9,732 nt of DNA from Fibrobacterota bacterium (GTDB lineage Bacteria > Fibrobacterota > Chitinivibrionia > Chitinivibrionales > JANQEN01), in contig JAUXBV010000076.1 of the NCBI GenBank assembly GCA_030619215.1, positions 1 to 9,732 on the forward strand, written 5' to 3'. Position numbers and translations under genes: made by a program. This document shows positions 1 through 6,710 of this stretch, in pieces (position 1 is the stretch's first letter; every line of letters begins with the position of its first letter). The notes below the pieces were generated by a model. It ran no database searches. It was given only the letters and a program-made list of their open reading frames with translations, and was not told the origin of the DNA.

Positions 1-1
1 C

Positions 2-757
2 ATTGAGGAAGTGGCAAAGGAGTCACCTGAAAAGGTTATCAAGCTTAATATTGATCCCGTAAAAGGCCTTCGAACCCATGAAGCTAATCTCCTCATGAAA
101 AAAATCGGGTTTACCGGCAAGAAGATCTTATCCGCCTCCCGGATACTCCAGAAGTTGTACAAAATCTTTACCGATTACGATGCGGAACTTACGGAGATCA
201 ATCCCTTTGTTTTAACAAAGGAGGGTAATTTCATTGCGGCTGATGCGCGACTTAATATTGATTCATCCTCCGTATACAGGCATAAGGAATTTGAAGCACA
301 GGAGGATAAGGATCTGACCCCTCTGGAAAGCAGGGCAGCGAAAGCAGGACTTGCCTATGTGGAACTGGACGGCAACATCGGTATTCTCGGTAACGGTGCG
401 GGCCTTGTTATGGCAACGCTTGACACAGTCACCCTTAACGGCGGGAAGGCTGCTAACTTCTGCGACCTCGGCGGCGGCTCACCGCGTGAACGGGTTGTTG
501 AAGGAATTGACATACTCCTGTCCAACCCGAATGTGAAAGGGGTATTCATAAACATACTCGGAGGAATAACACGATGTGACGATGTCGCTGCCGGCCTTGT
601 CGAATACCGGGACCAAAAAGGTATAAATATTCCCTTTGTGGTAAGAATGGTCGGCACCAATGAAGTTGAAGGCCAGGAGATCTGCAGAAATGCCGGCATT
701 GAACCGTTCTCTACAATGGATGAAGCATCGAAAAATATTATTGAACTTATAAAATAA
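2..757 (+). CDS. sucC: Succinate-CoA ligase (ADP-forming) beta subunit, 5'-truncated by window edge
   Basis: Beta subunit of succinyl-CoA synthetase, the cytoplasmic TCA-type enzyme that interconverts succinyl-CoA + ADP + Pi and succinate + ATP + CoA. The frame is open to the left edge (Ile-Glu-Glu-Val-Ala at codon 1), so the GTG at 11 is not the start. About 251 residues are visible against roughly 390 for the family, leaving the first ~135 residues outside. What remains is the end of the ATP-grasp domain, with the Mg-nucleotide region Glu-Ile-Asn-Pro followed by a conserved Asp in Ala-Asp-Ala-Arg-Leu, then the CoA-ligase domain with GNIGILGNGAGL, the Gly-Gly-Gly-Ser-Pro-Arg-Glu-Arg stretch (GGGATKERV in E. 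coli) and GGITRCD. The reading frame ends TAA 10 nt before sucD, so the two subunits are surely co-translated. Assignment is firm; the nucleotide (ADP versus GDP) is assumed from the bacterial family. Confidence 0.96.
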   Translation: MEEVAKESPEKVIKLNIDPVKGLRTHEANLLMKKIGFTGKKILSASRILQKLYKIFTDYDAELTEINPFVLTKEGNFIAADARLNIDSSSVYRHKEFEAQEDKDLTPLESRAAKAGLAYVELDGNIGILGNGAGLVMATLDTVTLNGGKAANFCDLGGGSPRERVVEGIDILLSNPNVKGVFINILGGITRCDDVAAGLVEYRDQKGINIPFVVRMVGTNEVEGQEICRNAGIEPFSTMDEASKNIIELIK

Positions 758-767
758 AGGTGAATAA

Positions 768-1637
768 ATGGCTATCCTCATTAACGAAAACACAAAAGTT
801 GTTGTCCAGGGAATAACCGGATTTCAGGGACAGTTCCATACCAAGACTATGCTGGAATACGGAACGAAAGTGGTAGCGGGTGTTACACCGGGTAAAGGCG
901 GAGAAGAGGTTCATGGCATTCCTGTCTATGACACTATTGCAGAAGCGCGTGAGCAGCATGAAGCCAATGCCTCAATCTGTTTTGTGCCCGGCCCTTTTGC
1001 AAAAGGTGCTCTTTTGGAAGCACTGGATCATAACCTGAATCCCATTTCCATGATCACCGAACACATTCCCGTGCATGACACCATGGAAGTGGTAAAGATG
1101 GCGAGAGATCAGGGTATAAGCATAGTAGGCCCCAACACACCTGGGATTATCTCCCCCGGAAAATGCAAACTCGGCATTATGCCCTCCCATGTGTTCAAGG
1201 AAGGCGTCGTCGGATTGATATCCCGAAGCGGGACATTGACATACGAGATAGCGGCAAATATTTCCGAAGGAGGCTATGGCCAGTCAACCTGTATCGGCCT
1301 CGGCGGAGACCCTATAACAGGACTCAACTTCATTGACCTGCTTGAGCTGTTTGAAAAAGACGATGAAACAAAAGGAATTGTATTAATCGGTGAAATCGGG
1401 GGAAAAAGCGAAGAGGATGCTGCAGAATATATCAAGGAATCGGTTTCAAAACCGGTAGTTGCTTACGTAGCGGGTAGAACAGCACCTCCGGGAAAAAGAA
1501 TGGGACATGCGGGCGCAATAATCAGCGGAGGCATGGGTACTGCTGAAAGCAAAATCAATGCTCTGAATGAAGCAGGTGTAAAAGTCGCGCAGTTCCCTCA
1601 TGAAATCTCAGCACTCTTGAAAGAAACGCTTGGTTAG
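768..1637 (+). CDS. sucD: Succinate-CoA ligase alpha subunit
   Basis: Alpha subunit of succinyl-CoA synthetase, which binds CoA and carries the phosphohistidine intermediate. At 289 aa it is full length for the family. The N-terminal CoA-binding Rossmann domain shows GITGFQG at residues 15-21 and a Pro-Gly-Lys-Gly-Gly turn at 41-45. The ligase half has Ser-Arg-Ser-Gly-Thr-Leu-Thr-Tyr-Glu near 152-160 and IGLGGDP at 176-182. The active-site His is His247 in [16 protein letters not shown], matching His246 of the E. coli protein. The ATG at 768 is supported by AAGGTGA at 757-763, which overlaps the sucC stop. The gene is followed by a hairpin with a T-tract (1644-1729), so sucCD probably ends as its own transcript unit or is attenuated there. 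Confidence 0.97.
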   Translation: MAILINENTKVVVQGITGFQGQFHTKTMLEYGTKVVAGVTPGKGGEEVHGIPVYDTIAEAREQHEANASICFVPGPFAKGALLEALDHNLNPISMITEHIPVHDTMEVVKMARDQGISIVGPNTPGIISPGKCKLGIMPSHVFKEGVVGLISRSGTLTYEIAANISEGGYGQSTCIGLGGDPITGLNFIDLLELFEKDDETKGIVLIGEIGGKSEEDAAEYIKESVSKPVVAYVAGRTAPPGKRMGHAGAIISGGMGTAESKINALNEAGVKVAQFPHEISALLKETLG

Positions 1638-1643
1638 AAGAAT

Positions 1644-1729
1644 GGAGTAGTGGAGTGATGGAGTAGTGGATTTATTAAATGCATATCCATTAAACACATA
1701 CTTCCATCACTCCAGTACTCAATTTTTTT
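1644..1729 (+). terminator. Octamer-repeat hairpin with T-tract after sucD
   Basis: Three head-to-tail copies of an 8-mer (GGAGTAGT, GGAGTGAT, GGAGTAGT at 1644-1667) face inverted copies at 1703-1720. The arms 1645-1662 and 1703-1720 pair over 18 positions with one mismatch, separated by a 40 nt AT-rich loop. The right arm is followed by AATTTTTTTA. It can act as a rho-independent terminator for sucCD, although the long loop makes it weaker than a classic one. The tandem-repeat arms put it in the same class as the heptamer spacers further on. Confidence 0.6.
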
Positions 1730-1774
1730 AGAAATAAACGCTTCTTATTATTAACATTTCGAATTACTTATTAT

Positions 1775-1844
1775 GTCATTCCCGCGCAGGCGGGAATCCA
1801 GTCTTTATTTTGTTTTTCTGGATGCCCGTTTTCACGGGCATGAC
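1775..1844. repeat. GTCATT-ended palindromic element (70 bp) upstream of the aldehyde dehydrogenase
   Basis: The element opens with GTCATTCCCGC and closes with GCGG..CGGGCATGAC-type ends. It holds two small hairpins, CCCGC/GCGGG (1781-1785 with 1790-1794) and TGCCCGT/ACGGGCA (1823-1829 with 1834-1840). Outer complementary ends are GTCAT/ATGAC (1775-1779 with 1840-1844), and an inner pair is TCCAG/CTGGA (1797-1801 with 1818-1822). This matches the look of dispersed non-autonomous palindromic repeats common in Desulfobacterota intergenic DNA. The copy number cannot be judged from one window. It ends only 12 bp before the next start codon. Confidence 0.7.
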
Positions 1845-1856
1845 AACATATAACTT

Positions 1857-3275
1857 ATGAAAGTATACGAAATCTACATCGGCGGAAAATTCAAAAAAAC
1901 GGATTACAAATTAACCGTCACCAATCCGTATAACAACGAAACTGTTGCTGAAACATTCCTTGCTAAAAAAGAAGAACTCGAGGAGGCCGTCTCTGCTGCA
2001 CAATCCGTGCAGAAAAAAATGAAGGAGATGCCGAGCTTCCGGAAGTATGAAATCCTGATGCAGATTTCCTATGAGATAAAAAACAACCGTGAGTACCTGG
2101 CAAATGTTTTAGCGCAGGAAGCAGCAAAACCGCTTCGATATGCCCTTGGCGAAATCGACCGCGCGACTCAAACTTTTTTAGTCGCAGCCGAAGAATCAAA
2201 ACGCCTGCCTTCGGATTACATCTCAATTGACTGGACTCCTGCCGGTAAAGGCAAGGAAGGCCTGGTAAAATATTTCCCTTTAGGACTCATCGCAGGCATC
2301 TCACCTTTTAACTTTCCAATGAATCTGGCGGTTCACAAAATCGCACCTGCTATAGCAGCAGGTAACACTATTATCCTAAAACCTGCACGCGCCACTCCCC
2401 TGTCGGTTTGCGAACTTGCTAAAATCATTGACAAAACTTCCCTTCCAAAAGGCGCGGTTTCAATACTCCCGATGGACAGGGAATGCGGCAACCAGCTTGT
2501 CACAGACGAACGATTCAAGATGGTCACCTTTACCGGCTCCCCTGAGGTTGGTTGGAAAATGAAAAGAGAAGCTGGCAAAAAAAAGGTTGTATTAGAACTG
2601 GGAGGTAACGCCGGTGCTGCTATCACAGAATCTGCAGACCTTGATTTCGCGGTTCAGCGATGCCTTATTGGCGGCTTTGCCTATTCAGGCCAGGTCTGTA
2701 TTCATTTGCAGAGAATCTTTATTCACGAGTCTATTTTTAATGAATTCAAGGACAAATTTGTTGAAGGGGCAAAGAAATTAAAGAAAGGCCCTCCTACTGA
2801 TATTGATACCGACATAACAGCCATGATCGATGAAGAAAATGCAATGCGGGTTGAAGACCTGGTAAACAAAGCAGTTGAAGAAGGGGCAGAGCTCCTGTGC
2901 GGCGGTAAAAGAAAAGGCACCTTTTTCGAGCCTACAGTTCTTACAAATACAAAACCCGGTATGCCGGTTAATGCATCAGAGGTCTTTGGGCCCGTGGTTA
3001 CCATTGAGCCATACACAAACTTTACAGAAGCAATAGATTCGATCAATGATTCTATTTATGGCCTGCAGGCAGGCGTATTTACAAACAACCTGGACGAAGT
3101 TAACTATGCCTTTAACAACCTTGAAGTTGGCGGTGTGATAATAAACGATATTCCAACCTTCAGGGTTGACCATATGCCGTATGGTGGAATAAAAGATTCA
3201 GGATTCGGGAGAGAGGGCTTGAAATATTCTATTATGGAAATGCTTGAGCCTAAGCTGATGGTGAAGAATAAGTGA
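1857..3275 (+). CDS. NAD(P)-dependent aldehyde dehydrogenase (substrate unassigned)
   Basis: Aldehyde dehydrogenase superfamily enzyme oxidising an aldehyde to the acid with NAD(P)+, cytoplasmic. Its 472 aa is the normal length. Visible landmarks are the oxyanion Asn152 in SPFNFPMNL, Lys175 in ILKPA (cofactor ribose binding), FTGSPEVG at 225-232, general base Glu247 in LELGGNAG, nucleophile Cys281 in SGQVCIHLQRI, and Glu375 in EVFGP. The Glu-Leu-Gly-Gly-Asn and Gly-Gln-Val-Cys signatures fit the lactaldehyde / non-phosphorylating GAPDH / family-21-like branch rather than classical betaine-aldehyde enzymes. Lying between sucCD and fumarase, it could be a succinate-semialdehyde dehydrogenase feeding succinate, but that is only context. 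The ATG at 1857 gives an N-terminus that fits the family, yet no purine-rich Shine-Dalgarno precedes it, and the palindromic element ends 12 bp upstream. Confidence 0.93.
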   Translation: MKVYEIYIGGKFKKTDYKLTVTNPYNNETVAETFLAKKEELEEAVSAAQSVQKKMKEMPSFRKYEILMQISYEIKNNREYLANVLAQEAAKPLRYALGEIDRATQTFLVAAEESKRLPSDYISIDWTPAGKGKEGLVKYFPLGLIAGISPFNFPMNLAVHKIAPAIAAGNTIILKPARATPLSVCELAKIIDKTSLPKGAVSILPMDRECGNQLVTDERFKMVTFTGSPEVGWKMKREAGKKKVVLELGGNAGAAITESADLDFAVQRCLIGGFAYSGQVCIHLQRIFIHESIFNEFKDKFVEGAKKLKKGPPTDIDTDITAMIDEENAMRVEDLVNKAVEEGAELLCGGKRKGTFFEPTVLTNTKPGMPVNASEVFGPVVTIEPYTNFTEAIDSINDSIYGLQAGVFTNNLDEVNYAFNNLEVGGVIINDIPTFRVDHMPYGGIKDSGFGREGLKYSIMEMLEPKLMVKNK

Positions 3276-3322
3276 AACTTGAAACTGGAAATTAGAAACT
3301 GGAAACTATAAACTGGAAAAAT
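3274..3322 (+). repeat. Heptamer tandem repeat GAAACTR (7 imperfect copies)
   Basis: Starting on the last two bases of the aldehyde dehydrogenase stop codon, a 7 bp unit repeats in register: GAAACTT, GAAACTG, GAAATTA, GAAACTG, GAAACTA, TAAACTG, GAAAAAT. It is short and degenerate and has no inverted partner, so it is not a hairpin or a CRISPR. It resembles the short tandemly repeated repetitive (STRR) heptamers described from filamentous cyanobacteria, though with a different sequence. It fills most of the 101 nt spacer before fumarase alpha. Confidence 0.75.
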
Positions 3323-3364
3323 GATCAAGGAAGTATGAATATAAATTAAGAGAATTTGTTCATT

Positions 3365-3376
3365 AAGGAGCAGTCT
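3365..3376 (+). promoter_or_regulatory. Ribosome binding site that fixes the fumarase alpha start
   Basis: AAGGAG at 3365-3370 lies 6 nt before the ATG at 3377. The longer reading from an in-frame TTG at 3356 would place this Shine-Dalgarno inside the coding region and add seven residues not expected for the family, so the ATG is preferred. Confidence 0.85.
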
Positions 3377-4219
3377 ATGAAAGTAATCGAGTTTGACACT
3401 ATTGTAAACGAAGTAAAAAACCTCTGCATGAAAGCTAACTATGAGCTTCCCGATGATGTTAAAAAAGCTTTTGATGAAGCTATCAAGAACGAAGAATCAC
3501 CATTGGGAAAATCCATTCTACAACAGTGTGTGAAAAATGCCGGGATTGCTGAAAATGAGAAAGTGGCAATCTGCCAGGACACCGGGTTCTCAGTATTCTT
3601 TATAAAGTACGGAGACATCGGGATTAACGGTGGAAATATTTATGATGCCATTAATGAAGGCGTCAGGCAGGGATATCAGGAAGGCTATTTAAGAAAATCA
3701 ATTCTAAAAGACCCCCTGCTTGAGCGTGTCAACACAAAAGACAACACCCCTGCAATCGTTCATCTTGAACTGGTCGAAGATGAAATCCTGGATATAACGC
3801 TGGCGCCAAAAGGCGGCGGCTCTGAAAACATGAGCAAAATAGCCATGATGAAACCGTCTGACGGTGTTGAGGGTGTGGTAAAGTTTGTCGTTGAATCAGT
3901 AGCCGGCGCAAAAGGAAATCCCTGCCCTCCGACCGTTGTCGGCGTTGGAATCGGCGGTACATTTGAGAAAGTGGCATTCCTTGCGAAAAAAGCACTTCTG
4001 CGGCCTATTGGCGAACATAACCCTGATCCGAAATATGCGGAGCTTGAAAAAAGAATGTTAACCGAGATAAATAATTCAGGAGTCGGACCGCAGGGACTTG
4101 GCGGAAGAACCACCAGCTTCTGGGTAAATATCGAGACTTTTCCATGCCACATCGCAAGCATGCCGGTTGCGGTTAACTTAAACTGTCACGCATCAAGACA
4201 TGCGCATGTGAGGTTGTAA
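3377..4219 (+). CDS. Class I fumarate hydratase, alpha (Fe-S N-terminal) subunit
   Basis: Alpha subunit of the two-subunit, [4Fe-4S]-dependent, oxygen-labile class I fumarase, which hydrates fumarate to L-malate. The same Pfam family (fumarase / Fe-S hydro-lyase N-terminal domain) contains the L-tartrate dehydratase alpha subunit. At 280 aa it is full length. The three cluster-ligand cysteines are recognisable: Cys66 in AICQDTG, Cys183 in GNPCPPTVVGVGIGG, and Cys270 in NLNCHASRHAHV. The Gly-Gly-Gly-Ser-Glu-Asn motif lies at 147-151. The partner C-terminal subunit follows 152 nt downstream, an unusually long gap for an obligate heteromer, and that gap holds a strong hairpin. Fumarase is preferred over tartrate dehydratase because of the sucCD and malic enzyme neighbours. 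Confidence 0.93.
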   Translation: MKVIEFDTIVNEVKNLCMKANYELPDDVKKAFDEAIKNEESPLGKSILQQCVKNAGIAENEKVAICQDTGFSVFFIKYGDIGINGGNIYDAINEGVRQGYQEGYLRKSILKDPLLERVNTKDNTPAIVHLELVEDEILDITLAPKGGGSENMSKIAMMKPSDGVEGVVKFVVESVAGAKGNPCPPTVVGVGIGGTFEKVAFLAKKALLRPIGEHNPDPKYAELEKRMLTEINNSGVGPQGLGGRTTSFWVNIETFPCHIASMPVAVNLNCHASRHAHVRL

Positions 4220-4222
4220 AAG

Positions 4223-4295
4223 AACAGATGCTGGATGCTTGATGCTGGTTAAAAGCAAATATCCAGAATCCAGGAACCAGCATCCAGCATCTGTT
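4223..4295 (+). repeat. Heptamer-repeat stem-loop between fumarase alpha and beta
   Basis: The left arm is three heptamers (GATGCTG, GATGCTT, GATGCTG at 4227-4247). The right arm is four heptamers of CCAGNAT type (CCAGAAT, CCAGGAA, CCAGCAT, CCAGCAT at 4263-4290). Bases 4223-4238 pair perfectly with 4280-4295 (16 bp), and 4241-4250 can alternatively pair with 4275-4284, so register slippage is possible. Only a weak T-run (GATTTTAAAT) follows, making it a poor terminator. A role in mRNA stability, or partial attenuation of the beta subunit, is possible. Confidence 0.8.
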
Positions 4296-4371
4296 GATTT
4301 TAAATAATTAAGGTTCATTATACTTTAGGAAATCCGAAAAAAAAAGATAATAAAACGAGGAGGAAATAAAC

Positions 4372-4929
4372 ATGGCTGAAAAGAAACGAATCACAGCACC
4401 TATTGACAATGAGGTTGTTGAGTCATTAAGAGCCGGTGACGAAGTGTTGATAAATGGAACTATCCTGACAGGACGCGACGCCGCACATAAACGCCTGGTT
4501 GAAGCAATAGAAAAAACCGGGGAGTCGCCAATTGACCTGAACGGACAAATCATATACTATGTTGGCCCCGCGCCGGCAAAGCCCGGATATGTCATCGGAT
4601 CAGCAGGCCCGACAACAAGCGTGCGCATGGATGCCTACTCCCCTTTCCTGATGGAAAAGGCCGGGCTAAAAGGCATGATAGGAAAAGGTAGCCGGGGAAA
4701 TGACGTAATCGAAGCTATGAAAAAGTTTAAAGCGGTATACCTTGTCGCCATCGGTGGTGCAGCTGCCCTGATATCCAAGAGTATTAAAAAATCTGAAGTT
4801 GTCTTATACGAAGAACTAGGCCCGGAAGCTATAAGAAAACTTGAAGTGGAGGATTTCCCGGCGGTTGTAATTAATGACGCCTTTGGTGGCGACCTTAGCA
4901 AAGAGGGAATTGAGAAATATAAAAGATAA
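4372..4929 (+). CDS. Class I fumarate hydratase, beta (C-terminal) subunit
   Basis: C-terminal subunit of the two-part class I fumarase (Fe-hydrolyase C-terminal domain family). It completes the active site with the alpha subunit for fumarate/malate interconversion. Its 185 aa is the usual size. Conserved stretches are Leu-Ile/Thr-Gly-Arg-Asp-Ala-Ala-His near 32-40, GPTTSVRMDAYSP at 79-91, and the glycine- and lysine-rich IGKGSRG with the following helix at about 103-109. Near the C-terminus is Val-Val-Ile-Asn-Asp-Ala-Phe-Gly. A near-consensus GAGGAGGA at 4357-4364, 7 nt from the ATG, gives it independent strong translation. That may compensate for the long spacer after the alpha gene. Confidence 0.93.
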   Translation: MAEKKRITAPIDNEVVESLRAGDEVLINGTILTGRDAAHKRLVEAIEKTGESPIDLNGQIIYYVGPAPAKPGYVIGSAGPTTSVRMDAYSPFLMEKAGLKGMIGKGSRGNDVIEAMKKFKAVYLVAIGGAAALISKSIKKSEVVLYEELGPEAIRKLEVEDFPAVVINDAFGGDLSKEGIEKYKR

Positions 4930-4931
4930 AG

Positions 4932-5077
4932 GTAACTATTCAGATGATGTGACTTTCTCAGTGTCATTGCGAGCGAAGCGAAGCCCTAAAGGACAATGCA
5001 ATCTCCTACGTCTGAGAAATGAGATTGCTTCGCTTCGCTCGCAATGACATCATTAAAAACTATACCCGAATAGTTAC
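4932..5077. repeat. Nested long palindrome built on a GTCATTGCGAG element
   Basis: The core has perfect 22 bp inverted arms at 4963-4984 and 5027-5048 (GTCATTGCGAGCGAAGCGAAGC and its complement, given here only as the family name 'GTCATTGCGAG'). Inside them GCAATCTC (4998-5005) pairs with GAGATTGC (5021-5028), leaving about 13 nt of the left arm unpaired. Outside, ATGATGT/ACATCAT (4944-4950 with 5047-5053) and GTAACTATTC/GAATAGTTAC (4932-4941 with 5068-5077) extend the symmetry to the whole 146 bp. An alternative pairing TTTCTCAG/CTGAGAAA (4954-4961 with 5012-5019) also exists. It begins two bases after the fumarase beta stop. It has the look of a MITE-like dispersed element and may also end the fumarase transcript, although no T-tract follows. 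Confidence 0.8.
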
Positions 5078-5088
5078 AGATAAAGAGA

Positions 5089-5116
5089 CAGAAATCAGAA
5101 GTCAGAAGTCAGAATA
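5089..5116 (+). repeat. Heptamer tandem repeat CAGAAGT (4 copies)
   Basis: Four in-register 7-mers: CAGAAAT, CAGAAGT, CAGAAGT, CAGAATA. They lie in the spacer before the malic enzyme. The remaining bases up to 5160 are very A/T-rich (T8 run near 5130, TATAAA-like at about 5140). They may hold a promoter, but I see no convincing -35/-10 pair. Confidence 0.7.
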
Positions 5117-5173
5117 AATAATACATAATTTTTTTTAATATAAACCAAATAAAATAACCCGGGAGGAACAAAA

Positions 5174-6631
5174 ATGGGAGTTGATTTATCATTAAAAAAC
5201 CTTAAAGAGCTTTTTCCAGAAGACTTTTCAGAGGAGCAGATTGCAAAAGGCCAGACACTCTTTTTAAAGAGGCTTGCAGAAACCGCTCATAAGTTCTATT
5301 GCGGAAAGATGCAGACCGTACCGAAAGCAGGCGTGTTCGGATTTAACTGGTTTAACGTTTGGTATACACCGGGCGTAGGAAAGATTTCAACAACAATCAG
5401 GGATGACAACGACACCTCGTTCGAACTGACAAACAGGGGAAACCTTGTTGCCATAGTCAGCGATTCCACGCGTGTTTTAGGCGACGGGGACTGCACCCCT
5501 CCCGGCGGTATGGGAGTCATGGAAGGCAAGGCCTTTTTAATGAAGTACCTTGGCGGTGTTGACGCTACTGCACTTTGTATGAACAGCTATAATGACAAAG
5601 GAGAACACGACCCTGATACGATAATTGAATTTGTAAAACGCCTGCAGCCAAGTTTTGGCGCTGTAAACCTTGAAGATATCTCACAGCCTAACTGCTACAA
5701 AGTGCTGGATACCTTAAGGGAAGAATGTGAAATCCCTGTATGGCACGATGATGCCCAGGGAACCGGATGCGTTACCGTCGCAGGCCTGATCAACGCACTG
5801 AAGGTCGCTGAAAAGGAGATGGGCGAAGTAAGAATTGCCATGCTCGGCGCAGGGGCTTCCAATACAACTATTTCACGGCTTCTTATTCAGGCAGGCGCTG
5901 ACCCACAGAAAATGGTGCTGTTTGACTCAAAAGGCTCGCTGCATACCGATCGTGAAGATATAAAATCAGACCCGCGATTCTACAGAAAATGGGAGCTTTG
6001 CCAATCGACAAACCCTGAAAAATTCCCTTCAATGGAAGAAGCTACCAAAGGCGCAGACGTATTAATTGCCCTTTCAAAGCCAGGCCCTGACACGGTAAAA
6101 CCGGAGTGGATAAGCCAAATGGCAGAGAAGGCAATTGTCTTTACGTGCGCAAATCCGGTTCCAGAAATCTATCCGTATGCGGCAAAAGAAGCCGGCGCAT
6201 TCATCGTTGCTACAGGAAGAGGTGACTTTCCGAACCAGGTTAACAACTCGCTTGGTTTCCCGGGCATACTCAAGGGCGCCCTGATGGTAAGAGCCAGAAA
6301 GATCACTGACAATATGGCAATTGCCGCTGCAAAATCTCTGGCAAAATTTGCTGAAGAGAAAGGCGCCAGCCCCCTTAGCCCTGAGTATATCACCGCGACC
6401 ATGAGTGAAGCAGGCGTTTTCCCGTATGAAGCGGCGGATGTTGCGATGCAGGCCATTGAGGACGGCGTAGCCCGGGTAACAATGACCAGAGAAGAAGCCT
6501 ATAATAAAGCTGAAAAGGATATTACCTATAGCAGGTCATTAACCGATTCTCTTATTGAAAACGGTTTTATTAAAAAGCCACCTGAAGAACTCATTCAGGA
6601 GGCAATTGACTTTGCTATAAAATCTGTGTAA
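5174..6631 (+). CDS. Malic enzyme (malate dehydrogenase, oxaloacetate-decarboxylating)
   Basis: Malic enzyme family protein that oxidatively decarboxylates L-malate to pyruvate and CO2 with NAD(P)+, cytoplasmic. It is 485 aa, longer than the smallest bacterial forms and shorter than the eukaryotic type. Landmarks are catalytic Tyr64 in WYTPGVGK, Lys119 in VMEGKA, Glu167-Asp168 in VNLEDI and Asp192-Asp193 in WHDDAQGT (metal/substrate), the Rossmann turn LGAGAS at 224-229, Asp250 at the end of the second strand (favouring NAD over NADP), and TCANPVPEI with ATGRGDFPNQVNN at 324-358. The segment after VSDSTRVLG reads GDGDCTPPGG, where many bacterial members have GLGDIG plus an alanine-rich stretch, so this is a divergent branch. 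The start is fixed by GGGAGGAA at 5161-5168. It ends the C4 block and is followed by a clear terminator. Confidence 0.92.
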   Translation: MGVDLSLKNLKELFPEDFSEEQIAKGQTLFLKRLAETAHKFYCGKMQTVPKAGVFGFNWFNVWYTPGVGKISTTIRDDNDTSFELTNRGNLVAIVSDSTRVLGDGDCTPPGGMGVMEGKAFLMKYLGGVDATALCMNSYNDKGEHDPDTIIEFVKRLQPSFGAVNLEDISQPNCYKVLDTLREECEIPVWHDDAQGTGCVTVAGLINALKVAEKEMGEVRIAMLGAGASNTTISRLLIQAGADPQKMVLFDSKGSLHTDREDIKSDPRFYRKWELCQSTNPEKFPSMEEATKGADVLIALSKPGPDTVKPEWISQMAEKAIVFTCANPVPEIYPYAAKEAGAFIVATGRGDFPNQVNNSLGFPGILKGALMVRARKITDNMAIAAAKSLAKFAEEKGASPLSPEYITATMSEAGVFPYEAADVAMQAIEDGVARVTMTREEAYNKAEKDITYSRSLTDSLIENGFIKKPPEELIQEAIDFAIKSV

Positions 6632-6676
6632 TACTTCTTCCGGGGAGACGGAAGCTTACGGTTCAATGATAAAAAG

Positions 6677-6710
6677 AGCCCAGGCAGCGAAGCTGTTTGG
6701 GCTTATTTTT
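6677..6710 (+). terminator. Rho-independent terminator after malic enzyme
   Basis: AGCCCAGGCAGC (6677-6688) pairs with GCTGTTTGGGCT (6692-6703). It is a 12 bp stem including two G-U pairs, with a 3 nt loop, followed by TATTTTTA. An upstream A5 run makes it potentially bidirectional. A smaller hairpin, CTTCCG/CGGAAG (6637-6642 with 6649-6654), lies just after the stop codon. Confidence 0.9.

Noticed and set aside
11..13. GTG as the sucC start codon
   Set aside because: The frame is open upstream to the window edge and the preceding residues match the internal sucC sequence, so the gene is truncated here.
355..699. Minus-strand open frame of 114 codons inside sucC
   Set aside because: It is antisense to a firmly identified gene, with no recognisable family features and no ribosome site.
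3274..3322. Possible CRISPR array from regularly spaced repeats
   Set aside because: The unit is 7 bp with no spacers between copies, and there are no cas genes; it is a simple tandem repeat.
3356..3376. TTG start giving fumarase alpha seven extra N-terminal residues
   Set aside because: The AAGGAG ribosome site lies inside that extension and points to the ATG at 3377.
3760..4161. Minus-strand open frame of 133 codons inside fumarase alpha
   Set aside because: It is a shadow of the conserved coding strand; its composition is proline/serine-rich, as expected of such antisense frames.
3377..4929. L-tartrate dehydratase instead of fumarase
   Set aside because: Same families, but the TCA-type neighbours (sucCD, malic enzyme) favour fumarase; sequence alone does not fully exclude tartrate dehydratase.
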